The position numbers and the translations under genes are program-made. Shown here piece by piece: positions 1-7,234 of a DNA stretch of 45,994 nucleotides (its first letter is position 1; every line of letters starts with the position of its first letter). The notes beneath the pieces were generated by a model. The model was not told the origin of the DNA and did not search any database. It worked only from the letters and a program-made list of their open reading frames with translations. The stretch is from a virus: positions 1 to 45,994 of the IMG/VR virus record IMGVR_UViG_3300022208_000001; one strand, written 5' to 3'.

Positions 1-127
1 ACTGTAATCCGTCCTGGCAATGCTACAAATATAGCAGGAGGAGTAACGGAAAGCGTAAATGTTGGGGTTATGACACAATTAGCAAAAGATGATTATATTG
101 AATTATATATTGAAAGGATAGCGGGTG
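1..127. repeat. Terminal redundancy, left copy
   Basis: These 127 bases are identical to 45868-45994. The exact length and identity are what a circular or circularly permuted molecule gives when an assembler reports the same k-mer overlap at both contig ends. The unique genome length is then 45,867 bp. The reading frame of the fibre gene passes through the join without interruption, which supports real circular closure rather than a biological terminal repeat. Confidence 0.93.
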
Positions 128-177
128 CTGGCGATGTAGTTACGACGCAAGGCAGAATAGAAATATTTAAATTATAG
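1..177 (+). CDS. C-terminal end of tail fibre gene that starts at 43606
   Basis: The frame entering at base 1 continues the fibre ORF and stops at TAG 175-177. It supplies the last 58 residues, joined to 754 codons before position 45868, for an 812-residue protein. The segment has alternating small and hydrophobic residues ending in an ELYIERIAG strand and REIFKL-like tail, compatible with the final strands of a C1q/TNF-like jelly-roll knob. See the entry at 43606 for the whole protein. Confidence 0.9.
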   Translation, partial: TVIRPGNATNIAGGVTESVNVGVMTQLAKDDYIELYIERIAGAGDVVTTQGRIEIFKL

Positions 178-180
178 AAA

Positions 181-621
181 ATGGGCTTAAATATAAATTT
201 GAATATAAATAGTAAAAATCCAAGACGAGTAAATTTAGCAAAATCATGGACAAATAGTACAATATATCCATACGAATCGTTTATAAGCAATGGTGTAAAT
301 ATAAGTGTATCAATAAACACAATTAGCTTGGCTAGCGCATACACAAATAGCATAGATATAATTGCAGGAGAAAAATATCTAGTAAAATTTTATATGCAAC
401 TTAATTCTGTAAAAGCTCCCGATTACACATTTTATTTGAATGGCAATGGAATTTCAGGACAAGCGACTACAGCAAGATATACCGCTGTTCAAGGACACAA
501 TTATAGAATTATAACTATTGACACAAGTTATAATAATGCAGAATTTGTATTTAGAACAGATGCAACAAGCGATCTGCTTGATTTTTCAATCATAAATTTC
601 AAAATGATAAAAATAATATAA
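181..621 (+). CDS. Fibre-associated beta-sandwich protein
   Basis: A 146-residue protein starting 3 nt after the fibre stop, so almost certainly co-transcribed with it. There is no signal peptide or membrane segment. The composition (Ser, Thr, Asn, Ile and alternating hydrophobics) and a central GEKYLVKFYMQL stretch followed by a Gly/Asn-rich loop resemble carbohydrate-binding jelly-roll modules found at fibre tips. A role as accessory receptor-binding protein or fibre chaperone is inferred from position. The fold is a guess from pattern only. Confidence 0.6.
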   Translation: MGLNINLNINSKNPRRVNLAKSWTNSTIYPYESFISNGVNISVSINTISLASAYTNSIDIIAGEKYLVKFYMQLNSVKAPDYTFYLNGNGISGQATTARYTAVQGHNYRIITIDTSYNNAEFVFRTDATSDLLDFSIINFKMIKII

Positions 622-632
622 AAAATTAAGCA

Positions 633-698
633 ATGAAAAAATATAAAGAAGATGAAGAAGGAGGGATTGACCCTCCTGCACCAAAACCAAAAAAATGA
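633..698 (+). CDS. 21-residue Pro/Lys-rich peptide
   Basis: A short ORF encoding MKKYKEDEEGGIDPPAPKPK followed by K and a stop. It lies between the fibre-associated gene and a membrane protein, all on the same strand with small gaps. The polar, proline-rich composition is not random AT-rich noise. No function can be given and translation is unproven. Confidence 0.3.
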   Translation: MKKYKEDEEGGIDPPAPKPKK

Positions 699-705
699 TA
701 AAAAT

Positions 706-969
706 ATGGTAAAAGAGACGAAAACATTTTTTCAAAAATATTGGCAAGCTATATTAATAGCTGTATCTATGAATATTATTGTAGGCATAATAACTAATGT
801 TGGTGCATATCAGGTAGTTTTATATAAATTAGAAGAAAATATTAAACAAGACGAAGTGCAGGGACAATCAATATTTGAATTACAATTAAATCAAATGACA
901 ATTGCTAATGAAGAAAATATCAAATTGCCATGCAAATATACGAATGCTAGAGAGGGATCAAATAATTAA
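706..969 (+). CDS. Small membrane protein of the lysis region
   Basis: 87 residues from ATG 706; an upstream start at 652 would overlap the tiny peptide gene. One hydrophobic segment (about residues 14-36, AILIAVSMNIIVGIITNVGA) is followed by a polar, helix-prone C-terminal half. This layout fits a phage inner-membrane protein of the lysis set (holin partner or antiholin), but no family is recognised. The stop codon (967-969) lies inside the start of the duplicated 234-bp cassette. Confidence 0.6.
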   Translation: MVKETKTFFQKYWQAILIAVSMNIIVGIITNVGAYQVVLYKLEENIKQDEVQGQSIFELQLNQMTIANEENIKLPCKYTNAREGSNN

Positions 970-1199
970 CTCTCTTAGAATCGCATATTTGAAATGAACA
1001 AGTACAATTATACATATAGAATAATCTAAGCGAGTTAAAATGAACTATATATATCAATATATCAACAAGTTACGACAAGTACTAAATTTATTATAAAATT
1101 CAAAATTAAAAATATAACTAAAATAGCTAATTGCTTGATTATCAGCATCTCTATTTTGAAGATTTTAAACGTAAATTAAATACAACAATTGTTATAAAT
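966..1199 (+). repeat. Duplicated intergenic cassette, copy A
   Basis: This fills the gap between the membrane-protein stop and the endolysin start. It aligns without a single gap to 38726-38959. Bases 966-1047 are 100% identical to 38726-38807, and by hand count about 163 of the first 183 positions match. Bases 968-979 and 1025-1036 can pair as a 12-bp stem with one mismatch. The element ends in AACAATTGTTATAAAT directly before ATG 1200, as copy B does before ATG 38960. It contains the frame for an 11-residue peptide (994-1029) that is identical in both copies. Confidence 0.9.
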
Positions 1200-1634
1200 A
1201 TGATGAATAAATTATTAGAAATAGCATTAACGCAATACGGAATAAAAGAAATTGCAGGGACAAATCACAATGTAACGATAGTTTCATATTTTAATGAAAT
1301 TGGATTTAAGCAGATAGACAATGATGAAACTCCGTGGTGTTCGGCTTTTATAAACTGGTGTGCAATGAAATCAGGATTTGAACGAACATCTAAATTAAAT
1401 GCCAGATCATGGTTAGATATCGGATACGAAATAAATATGGATTCTGTACAATTAGGAGACGTTGTAATATTAAAACGAGGGAATCAGGCATGGCAAGGGC
1501 ATGTCGGAATATATATAAATCAAGATTTAAATTCAATATGGATTCTTGGGGGTAATCAGACAAATATGGTAAATATTATATCATATCCAAAATCAAAAAT
1601 ATTAGGGATTCGGAGATTAAATAAAATAAATTAA
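1200..1634 (+). CDS. Endolysin, CHAP/NlpC-like (TIGR02594-type) peptidase
   Basis: A 144-residue cell-wall hydrolase. The catalytic-type cysteine sits in PWCSAFINWCA (Cys47) and the histidine in WQGHVGIYI (His101), with NARSWL and the GDVVILKRG strand between them, as in the TIGR02594/CHAP cysteine peptidase-amidases of Bacteroidota phages. It acts on peptidoglycan at lysis. A frame upstream to 1131 is open, but it lies inside the duplicated cassette, so ATG 1200 (or ATG 1203) is the start. No signal peptide is present, so export depends on the neighbouring holin. The holin gene follows after 11 nt. Confidence 0.88.
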   Translation: MMNKLLEIALTQYGIKEIAGTNHNVTIVSYFNEIGFKQIDNDETPWCSAFINWCAMKSGFERTSKLNARSWLDIGYEINMDSVQLGDVVILKRGNQAWQGHVGIYINQDLNSIWILGGNQTNMVNIISYPKSKILGIRRLNKIN

Positions 1635-1645
1635 AAATTAAAACT

Positions 1646-1948
1646 ATGACACTTTATTTAGCAGCAATTTTGGGAGCATTAATCTATGGCGGAATAGATT
1701 GGATAAGCGAAACAGGTAAAAATGTATTAAGTAAAAAATACATATTTACAACAATAATTAACATATTGGCTGGATGTTCATTAATATGGGCATTAGAATT
1801 AAAAGCAGGTCAATTTGAAATAGCTGGTATAGATGCTATGAAAATAATAGCTATGTCGTTTGGCATATTTGGTCAAAAATTATTTAAAGCATTGATAAGT
1901 ATGGCAAATAAAAATATTAAAACAAGATTTGGTATTAATAAAAAATGA
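1646..1948 (+). CDS. Holin
   Basis: 100 residues with three hydrophobic segments (about 1-18, 30-50 and 62-85), a basic C-terminus (KNIKTRFGINKK) and no soluble domain. It lies directly after the endolysin and its stop overlaps the next start. Size, topology and position fit a phage holin that opens the inner membrane for the signal-less endolysin. The sequence resembles the membrane proteins usually found in this slot of Bacteroidota phages, but no specific holin family is claimed. Confidence 0.78.
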   Translation: MTLYLAAILGALIYGGIDWISETGKNVLSKKYIFTTIINILAGCSLIWALELKAGQFEIAGIDAMKIIAMSFGIFGQKLFKALISMANKNIKTRFGINKK

Positions 1949-2517
1949 AAAAAATAACATTATATTTAATTTTTGCATTGATAATAGTGTGTGGATTTGC
2001 GTATATTCAATATACACAAAATATAAAACATAAAGCAGATTCAAAACGGTGGGAGCAAAACACTATTGAAATTCAACAACAAATCCAGCAAATAAATTAT
2101 ACGTATCGGGATTTTAAAAAATACATGGATAATAAAACCGATTCAATATTGAATTTAGCGAGGATAAAACCTAAAAATGTAACTCAAATTACAAATAATT
2201 ACACAATATATAAAGACACTACAATAAACATATTAAAACCGATATATTCACAAAAAACAGGCACGTATCCTTTTATGGATAAAAAAGGTTGTTTTGAATT
2301 TTCTGGATTTATTAATATGGTAGATACAACGCCAGAAATTAATATTAAAAATCGCAAATTCAATAGTGATTTTACTGAAATCGAACACTGGGAAAAAGAT
2401 ACATTGCATTTTTTACGAATAAAATTTACAAATCCATTCCAAAAAAAATGGTTAAACTATACTATAATTGATAATTGCTCAGGAGATAAACGGATAAAGA
2501 AAATAAATATCAAATAA
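1945..2517 (+). CDS. Spanin-like membrane-anchored coiled-coil protein
   Basis: 190 residues. An N-terminal transmembrane anchor (about residues 4-22) is followed by a helical, Gln-rich stretch (EIQQQIQQINYTYRDF) and a C-terminal, beta-rich periplasmic part with two cysteines. The ATGA-type overlap with the holin couples the two genes. The layout is that of an inner-membrane spanin (Rz-like) that disrupts the outer membrane at the end of lysis. No overlapping outer-membrane partner gene was found, so it could act alone or have another envelope role. Confidence 0.6.
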   Translation: MKKITLYLIFALIIVCGFAYIQYTQNIKHKADSKRWEQNTIEIQQQIQQINYTYRDFKKYMDNKTDSILNLARIKPKNVTQITNNYTIYKDTTINILKPIYSQKTGTYPFMDKKGCFEFSGFINMVDTTPEINIKNRKFNSDFTEIEHWEKDTLHFLRIKFTNPFQKKWLNYTIIDNCSGDKRIKKINIK

Positions 2518-2588
2518 AATTATTTATGTAATCCCTTTTCAAATTTATATACATAAAATATGCAATTAATATAATGTTATGTGCAATA

Positions 2589-2900
2589 CTACTCAGTCAC
2601 ATAAATAGTCGTTGGTCTTTCATATTTTTGGATGCCATTGTCGTTGGTAGTCCATCCCTCGCTTACATCTGTATTTGGTTTGTTTTCGCATTTAATAGCA
2701 TAGTGAATTTGGCAGCCAGCAATTATTATGTGATTGTGTTCGCTCCCCACTTTTGCAAACCAGTTTGTACTATTTCTGTTTGTTTTTAATCCTAAAAATG
2801 TATCTTCTACTATTTCAACATCACCCCACGTTGCACGATATTCTTTGCCGTCAGGAGCGTAAAACCAATTATCTGTTGTTATCAAATATTTCCCTTTCAT
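2589..2900 (-). CDS. Conserved hypothetical protein
   Basis: 103 residues if started at the ATG whose complement is 2898-2900. The protein then begins MKGKYLITTDNWFYAPDGKE, which is much more protein-like than the 20-residue upstream extension. It is soluble, with conserved-looking blocks EYRATWGDVEIV, NSTNWFAKVG and IIIAGCQIHYAI. I associate this pattern with small hypothetical proteins of Bacteroidota phages, but no function is known to me. The gene is bracketed by repeats of GTTATGTGC (2576-2584, inverted at 2909-2917, and 2938-2946), as if it were carried as a separate cassette. Confidence 0.7.
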   Translation of the reverse strand: MKGKYLITTDNWFYAPDGKEYRATWGDVEIVEDTFLGLKTNRNSTNWFAKVGSEHNHIIIAGCQIHYAIKCENKPNTDVSEGWTTNDNGIQKYERPTTIYVTE

Positions 2901-2908
2901 AAAGTACT

Positions 2909-2946
2909 GCACATAACATTTTGTATAAATCAGTGGCGTTATGTGC
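2909..2946. repeat. Inverted repeat GCACATAAC/GTTATGTGC bounding a minus-strand gene
   Basis: GCACATAAC at 2909-2917 and GTTATGTGC at 2938-2946 form a perfect 9-bp inverted repeat with a 20-nt spacer. The same 9-mer also occurs at 2576-2584 beyond the other end of the gene 2589-2900, and GTTATGC occurs at 3034-3040 before the next gene. The placement suggests a cassette boundary or a terminator between minus-strand genes. The sequence does not strictly match the integron attC core. Confidence 0.55.
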
Positions 2947-3040
2947 TTAATTTTAACCACTTGGCTACTAAGTTAATTTTGTGCGGTTCGACAAGTAGTA
3001 GCTCCTAATCGTCACCGCTTCATGCAATTTGCCGTTATGC

Positions 3041-3223
3041 TCAATTAATTTTTATTTTCCATTTTTTATGGTCTTTTATTAATTTGTGGCATTTGTGGCA
3101 CACTTTAAAAAGCATCGTTAACTCGAATAAATAAAAATTAACTGCTACTTTTCTGAAAGTGTAATTGTCATGGGAGCAATTGTCCGTTGTTGTAAATGTG
3201 TATGTATTTGATTCTGTTAGCAT
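3041..3223 (-). CDS. Small Cys/His protein, possible
   Basis: 60 residues with CHKCHKLIKDHKKW near the C-terminus and another CSH before it, suggesting a small metal-binding knuckle. It lies between two better-supported minus-strand genes and begins 7 nt after a GTTATGC motif at its distal end. It is short and AT-rich, so expression is uncertain. No function can be given. Confidence 0.4.
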   Translation of the reverse strand: MLTESNTYTFTTTDNCSHDNYTFRKVAVNFYLFELTMLFKVCHKCHKLIKDHKKWKIKIN

Positions 3224-3373
3224 AACAATATGTATATGTAATGTGGCTAAATAAGTTTATCTGTAAATTGAAAGTACGTGCAAAGCCACACTATACATAC
3301 ATTCAACGTTAAAGGTAATTGTTTCACCCTCAACCATCCGTTCTTAAAATTTTATTATAGGCATACTTAATTG

Positions 3374-3619
3374 CTACCAATTAAGTATGCAATAGCCATC
3401 ACGTAAACCATATTTAGCACAATCTTTAAGCATGTATTTTATTTCAACTGGAGGTAAACTTCTACCTGTTTTTACACCATTAACAACTTCTTCTAAGTAT
3501 AGTATATCATACTGCCTAAAGTCTCTATCATTTTTTCTAAGTTCGAATTTCTTTTTCCCACACTCAATAGCTTGATAGTATTCGGTTTCTGTTTTTAAAT
3601 AATGATGCTTTTTGCTCAT
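3374..3619 (-). CDS. DUF3850/ASCH-like protein
   Basis: 81 residues. HYLKTETEYYQAIECGKKKF followed by ELRKNDRDF and YLEEVV is the typical order of the DUF3850 family, a short ASCH (PUA-like) domain. ASCH domains are thought to bind RNA or nucleotides, but the role of the phage versions is not established. The length matches a complete domain. It is transcribed away from the early genes together with the other minus-strand accessory genes. Confidence 0.8.
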   Translation of the reverse strand: MSKKHHYLKTETEYYQAIECGKKKFELRKNDRDFRQYDILYLEEVVNGVKTGRSLPPVEIKYMLKDCAKYGLRDGYCILNW

Positions 3620-3792
3620 ATATTAAATTTTACAAGTCACGTTTATTTGATATTTTTTTATTATGAAATAATGCAAAGTAAGATATAATACAAATAGTTA
3701 TAAACATAACTATATTAAAAATTAACCCTATTAAATCCCAATTCATAGCTAAAAATTTTAATTCTACAATAATTAATTCAGTATTATTAATT

Positions 3793-4128
3793 TCATATTA
3801 TATTATATCCTGATTCGTTAAGCGTTTTAATGATATCCTTGCACATTTGCATTGCTTCATCTTCAGTAAGCACAGCCTTTATCGCTGTTTTATTTTTATT
3901 CCATCGCATTAACCAGACAGCATCTAATAAAATTAATTCGGCATTTTCAAGTTCAACATCACTATAATATTCTTTATTATTGATATTCCAAATATCCTGA
4001 GATGTACAATTGAATATACGACGTATTTTAGATGCTTTATATTCATTTTTAAGCATAAATTTTATTCGACGGATTTCATCATCCGTGAATTTTGCTCTAT
4101 TTGATCGTTGTCCTTTTTTTGCTCCCAC
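3793..4128 (-). CDS. HTH DNA-binding regulator, divergent from early genes
   Basis: 111 residues with a basic N-terminus (MGAKKGQRSNRAKF) and a resolvase/Hin-type helix-turn-helix pattern: FTDDEIRRIKFMLK, YKASKIRRIF, SQDIWNIN. The C-terminal half is acidic and helical. It is transcribed from a predicted promoter (TTG, 20 nt, TAAATTTG on the minus strand, 4171-4141) that faces the early promoter at 4197-4227, with an 18-bp palindrome between them. Divergent placement suggests an early transcription regulator. Whether it binds the palindrome itself is not shown by the sequence. Confidence 0.72.
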   Translation of the reverse strand: MGAKKGQRSNRAKFTDDEIRRIKFMLKNEYKASKIRRIFNCTSQDIWNINNKEYYSDVELENAELILLDAVWLMRWNKNKTAIKAVLTEDEAMQMCKDIIKTLNESGYNII

Positions 4129-4140
4129 GTTTTTTATTTA

Positions 4141-4227
4141 CAAATTTACACATAAATATTGATAAAATCAATATGATATATATCATATAATGTATGTTGT
4201 ATAATTAAAATAATAATTGTACATTTG
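4141..4227. promoter_or_regulatory. Divergent early promoters with central 18-bp palindrome
   Basis: Plus strand: TTG 4197-4199, 20 nt, TACATTTG 4220-4227. Minus strand: TTG (CAA at 4169-4171), 20 nt, TAAATTTG (4148-4141). Both match the Bacteroidota -33/-7 consensus TTTG-N~20-TAnnTTTG. Between them, 4171-4188 is the perfect palindrome ATATGATATATATCATAT, whose core ATGA-N6-TCAT recurs at three other promoters. Its centre is 47.5 bp from the end of the plus -7 box and 38.5 bp from the end of the minus one. Confidence 0.8.
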
Positions 4228-4252
4228 TTATTGTTAACTTAAATTTACAATT

Positions 4253-4429
4253 ATGAAGAAATTTAAATCAACTTATGCAAAAGTATTTAATGCAGAATAT
4301 AAGGACGCTATTAATATAGCTATGATGCTTCAACCCCCAAATACTGAATTAGAAAATGTAATTGAAATTGAAGATACTCAATTTGATTTATTTAGCGAAT
4401 TAGAAAAAATGTTTAATCCAAATAAATAA
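4253..4429 (+). CDS. Small early protein
   Basis: 58 residues (MKKFKSTYAKVFNAEYKDAI at the start, then an acidic Glu/Asp-rich second half). It is the first gene after the divergent early promoter, with an estimated leader of about 22 nt. The DUF1351-like gene follows after 7 nt. The family is unrecognised. The basic-then-acidic layout suggests a small interaction protein, but this is speculation. Confidence 0.62.
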   Translation: MKKFKSTYAKVFNAEYKDAINIAMMLQPPNTELENVIEIEDTQFDLFSELEKMFNPNK

Positions 4430-4436
4430 AATAATA

Positions 4437-5441
4437 ATGGAAACAAAAAACGAAATTAAATTAGTGCAAGAGCCTATAATTAAACATGAATTAGTTAAGG
4501 CTGGATTAAGAGTGACAAAGAGACTTTCTGAATTAGATTTAGAAAATCAAATTGCTACAATTGATACGGTAAAATCGTTAAAAGATTTAAGGGCTGAATT
4601 AAATAAAGAATTGAGCGATTTTGAAGATCAAAGAAAGTTTATCAAAAAAGCAATAAATAATCCGTATGATGAATTTGAGATCATATATAAGGATGAGATT
4701 TTAGAAAAATACAAAAATGCAATCGAATTACTAAAAGATAAAATTTCAAGTGTTGAGATTAAAATTAAAGAACAAAAAGAAGCGATTTTAAAAATTTACT
4801 TTATTGAATTATGTCAATCCGAGGAAATTGATTTTATTACTTTTGATAAGCTTAATTTAGATATTAATCTGTCCACCTCAGAAAAGAAATATAAAGAGCA
4901 AATAAACGAGTTTATTCAAAAAGCATGTTCTGATATTGATTTGATTAAAACACAACCACACGAGGCTGAAATAATGACAGAATATAAGATCAGTTTAAAT
5001 GTTTCAAAAGCTATTCAAGATGTCAATTCAAGGATACAAAGAGAAAATGAAGAAAAAGAGCGATTAAGACAAATAGAAAATAATCGCAGAGTTTCAGAAT
5101 TAAAACGAATCGGAATGTCATTTGATCAAATGACAAAATCATTTGTCTATAATGATGATATTTATATATCTGAAAGTATCATTAATGATTATGAAAAATC
5201 AGAATTTTTGACTAAATTTATTGAACTTGAAGAAAAAATAAAGACTGATAAAAAAAGGGAAATAAAACAGCCGGTTCAAATAGAAATCAAACCGGAACTA
5301 AAAGAGCCGTTAAAAGTTCCGGTGAAAGAAGAAAAAGAAGAAACATTAACCACAAGGTTTGAAGTATCTGCTACACTGAAAAAATTAAAAGAATTAAAAT
5401 CATACTTATTAGAAAATAACATAACATTTAAAACTATATAA
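4437..5441 (+). CDS. DUF1351-like coiled-coil protein of recombination module
   Basis: 334 residues, largely helical and highly charged. Residues about 45-200 show the DUF1351 pattern (LRAELNKELSDFEDQRKFI, NNPYDEFEIIYKDEI, later EQINEFIQKACSDIDLI). Phage DUF1351 proteins usually sit directly upstream of a RecT/Erf-type annealing protein, as here (2-nt gap). The biochemical role is unknown; an accessory role in recombination or replication is inferred from that recurrent neighbourhood. The C-terminus is Pro/Glu/Lys-rich and probably disordered before a final helix. Confidence 0.75.
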   Translation: METKNEIKLVQEPIIKHELVKAGLRVTKRLSELDLENQIATIDTVKSLKDLRAELNKELSDFEDQRKFIKKAINNPYDEFEIIYKDEILEKYKNAIELLKDKISSVEIKIKEQKEAILKIYFIELCQSEEIDFITFDKLNLDINLSTSEKKYKEQINEFIQKACSDIDLIKTQPHEAEIMTEYKISLNVSKAIQDVNSRIQRENEEKERLRQIENNRRVSELKRIGMSFDQMTKSFVYNDDIYISESIINDYEKSEFLTKFIELEEKIKTDKKREIKQPVQIEIKPELKEPLKVPVKEEKEETLTTRFEVSATLKKLKELKSYLLENNITFKTI

Positions 5442-5443
5442 AA

Positions 5444-6166
5444 ATGGAACTAGCAAAATTAGAAAAAGCAAAAGAAAAATTTGAACTAGCATGCAATGAA
5501 GCGGAGGGTATTTCTCTAATGCAAAATGCAGGGGCGGCATTTAAGGCTGTTGTTGTTGTTAAAAACCTTAGAGAAGTTCTTACTGATGAAATAATGAAAG
5601 AAGTATTTCTTCCATTAATGAACACTAAAATAGGATTTTTGACCGATCGCAACGGGAAACCTGACAAACAAGGTAATAAAAAATCTTTGTATGACATTAC
5701 TATTGTAAGGGACGCAATTATTGATGCCGCTTCGTTTGGTTTATTGCCTACTTTTAATCAAATGAATATTATTGCTGATAAAATGTACCCGACAAAAGAA
5801 GGATTTACGGCTCTGCTTAAAAAATTAAAAGTAAAATATATTCTTAATTTTGGAGCAGATAATACTAAACAGGATGCAAAATTTGCTGAAATATCTGTAA
5901 AAATAAACTACGAATTTGAAGGAAATAAAAATTCTTTTTTAATGACTGCAGTTGTTCCAAAAAATTCATATTCAAGCTATGATCAACTAAAAGGTAAGGC
6001 AGAAAGAAGAGCAAAAAAGATGCTTTATGAATATATTACAGGACTTGACTTGGGAGAAAATGACGGAGAAACAATACAAGAACCAGAAAATAGATCAATT
6101 CAAGACGCTGAAATTATTGATCAAAAAGAATCAACCCAAAAAACTATTAATTTAGAAAATGTATAA
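5444..6166 (+). CDS. RecT-like single-strand annealing protein
   Basis: 240 residues. The core resembles phage RecT-type recombinases: RDAIIDAASFGLLPTFNQMN, YPTKEGFTALLKKL, then a beta-rich section and SSYDQLKGKAERRAKKMLYE, where the basic helix near residue 195 would contact DNA. The acidic C-terminal tail (about residues 205-240) is like the protein-interaction tails of annealing proteins. It would pair complementary single strands during phage recombination. It overlaps the next gene by 8 nt, coupling it to the MBL-fold protein. Annotation as RecT rather than Erf or Red-beta is by pattern only. Confidence 0.72.
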   Translation: MELAKLEKAKEKFELACNEAEGISLMQNAGAAFKAVVVVKNLREVLTDEIMKEVFLPLMNTKIGFLTDRNGKPDKQGNKKSLYDITIVRDAIIDAASFGLLPTFNQMNIIADKMYPTKEGFTALLKKLKVKYILNFGADNTKQDAKFAEISVKINYEFEGNKNSFLMTAVVPKNSYSSYDQLKGKAERRAKKMLYEYITGLDLGENDGETIQEPENRSIQDAEIIDQKESTQKTINLENV

Positions 6167-6785
6167 AGTAATTGCATCATCAAGTAAAGGGAATTCAGTA
6201 TTATATCATAATTCGATTATGATTGATATTGGAATTTCTTTTACTTCAATTAAACAGTATTTAAAAGATATTCAAATTGTATTATTATCTCACGAACATA
6301 AAGATCATATTAATATTGATACACTTAAAAGATTACAATTTGAAAGACCAAGTTTAAGAATTGGTTGTGGTGAATTTATGTTAAAGCATTTGTCAGAATT
6401 AAAAAATATTGATATTTACGAAGCTAGGCAATCTTATAATTATAGAACTTTTAAAATAATACCTATTAAACTATATCATGATTGTCCTAATTTTGGCTAT
6501 CGAATTTTAACTAGTGATTATAAAATAATTCATGCAACTGATACCGCAACATTAGAAGGAATTGAAGCAAAAGGATATGATTTATACGCTCTTGAATTTA
6601 ATTATGATGAGGAAACTATAAACGATATTATCGAATCAAAACGCAATACTGGTCAATTTGCGTATGAAAAAGGCGCAATAAACAGTCATTTATCAGAACA
6701 ACAAGCAAATGAATTTATCTTTAAAAATAAAGGTGAAAGGTTTGAAATTTTAAGATTGCATCAATCAACTAGATATGAGATATGA
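6159..6785 (+). CDS. MBL-fold metallohydrolase, candidate recombination exonuclease
   Basis: 208 residues. An N-terminal SSSKGNS start typical of the YycJ/PhnP-like MBL group, the metal-binding HEHKDH motif (His45, His47, Asp49, His50), a later histidine in LYHDC, HATDT (about residue 125) and NSHLSEQ all fit a dinuclear zinc hydrolase. In phages such proteins recur beside RecT-family annealing proteins and are thought to replace the lambda Exo/RecE 5'-exonuclease. That partnership is the inference here. It overlaps both neighbours by a few bases, indicating one translated unit. Confidence 0.82.
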   Translation: MYKVIASSSKGNSVLYHNSIMIDIGISFTSIKQYLKDIQIVLLSHEHKDHINIDTLKRLQFERPSLRIGCGEFMLKHLSELKNIDIYEARQSYNYRTFKIIPIKLYHDCPNFGYRILTSDYKIIHATDTATLEGIEAKGYDLYALEFNYDEETINDIIESKRNTGQFAYEKGAINSHLSEQQANEFIFKNKGERFEILRLHQSTRYEI

Positions 6786-7234
6786 GATATAATTTATCAT
6801 ATAAAGAAAGCAAAATTAATGCATTTAAAAAACTTTCTGAATATTCAGAAAAAGGGCTAATAATTGATATATCATTAATAAAAAAGACACGATCTAATTT
6901 GCAAAATAGGGCTTTACATTTATATTTTATCATGTTGGCAGGCGAGTTTTTGAATATTGGTTACGATTTTAATTATACGAATCCATTCACAAATGAAATA
7001 ATATCAATCCCTTATACTGGTGATTTAGTAAAAGAATATATTTGGAGACCATTGCAAAATCAAATGTTTAAAATAGAAAGCACAACAAAATTAACAACCG
7101 AAATGATCAATTTAATTCTCGAAGTAATTAGTAATTGGTTAGCAGAAAAAGAGATATGTGTAAATTTCCCCAATAAATTTGATTTATTAATTAAACAATT
7201 AAACGAACATGAAAAAAACCAAAACTTTATCTAA
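6782..7234 (+). CDS. NinB-like recombination protein
   Basis: 150 residues with the NinB-type signature KKTRSNLQNRALHLYFIMLA after an N-terminal strand-rich segment, and a helical C-terminus. Lambda NinB (Orf) binds single-stranded DNA and SSB and substitutes for RecFOR functions. The neighbours RecT-like, MBL and NinG-like support the same pathway here. ATGA overlap with the MBL gene and a 26-nt overlap with the NinG-like gene show a compact operon. Confidence 0.7.
   Translation: MRYNLSYKESKINAFKKLSEYSEKGLIIDISLIKKTRSNLQNRALHLYFIMLAGEFLNIGYDFNYTNPFTNEIISIPYTGDLVKEYIWRPLQNQMFKIESTTKLTTEMINLILEVISNWLAEKEICVNFPNKFDLLIKQLNEHEKNQNFI

Noticed and set aside
966-1199. Diversity-generating retroelement template/variable pair or self-splicing intron as explanation for the duplicated cassette
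   Set aside because: No reverse transcriptase gene is present, differences are not limited to adenines, and neither copy overlaps a receptor gene. The group I core sequences and group II GUGYG end are missing, and both copies sit between complete genes.
2574-2789. Plus-strand ORF of 71 codons
   Set aside because: It is antisense to the better-supported minus-strand gene 2589-2900.
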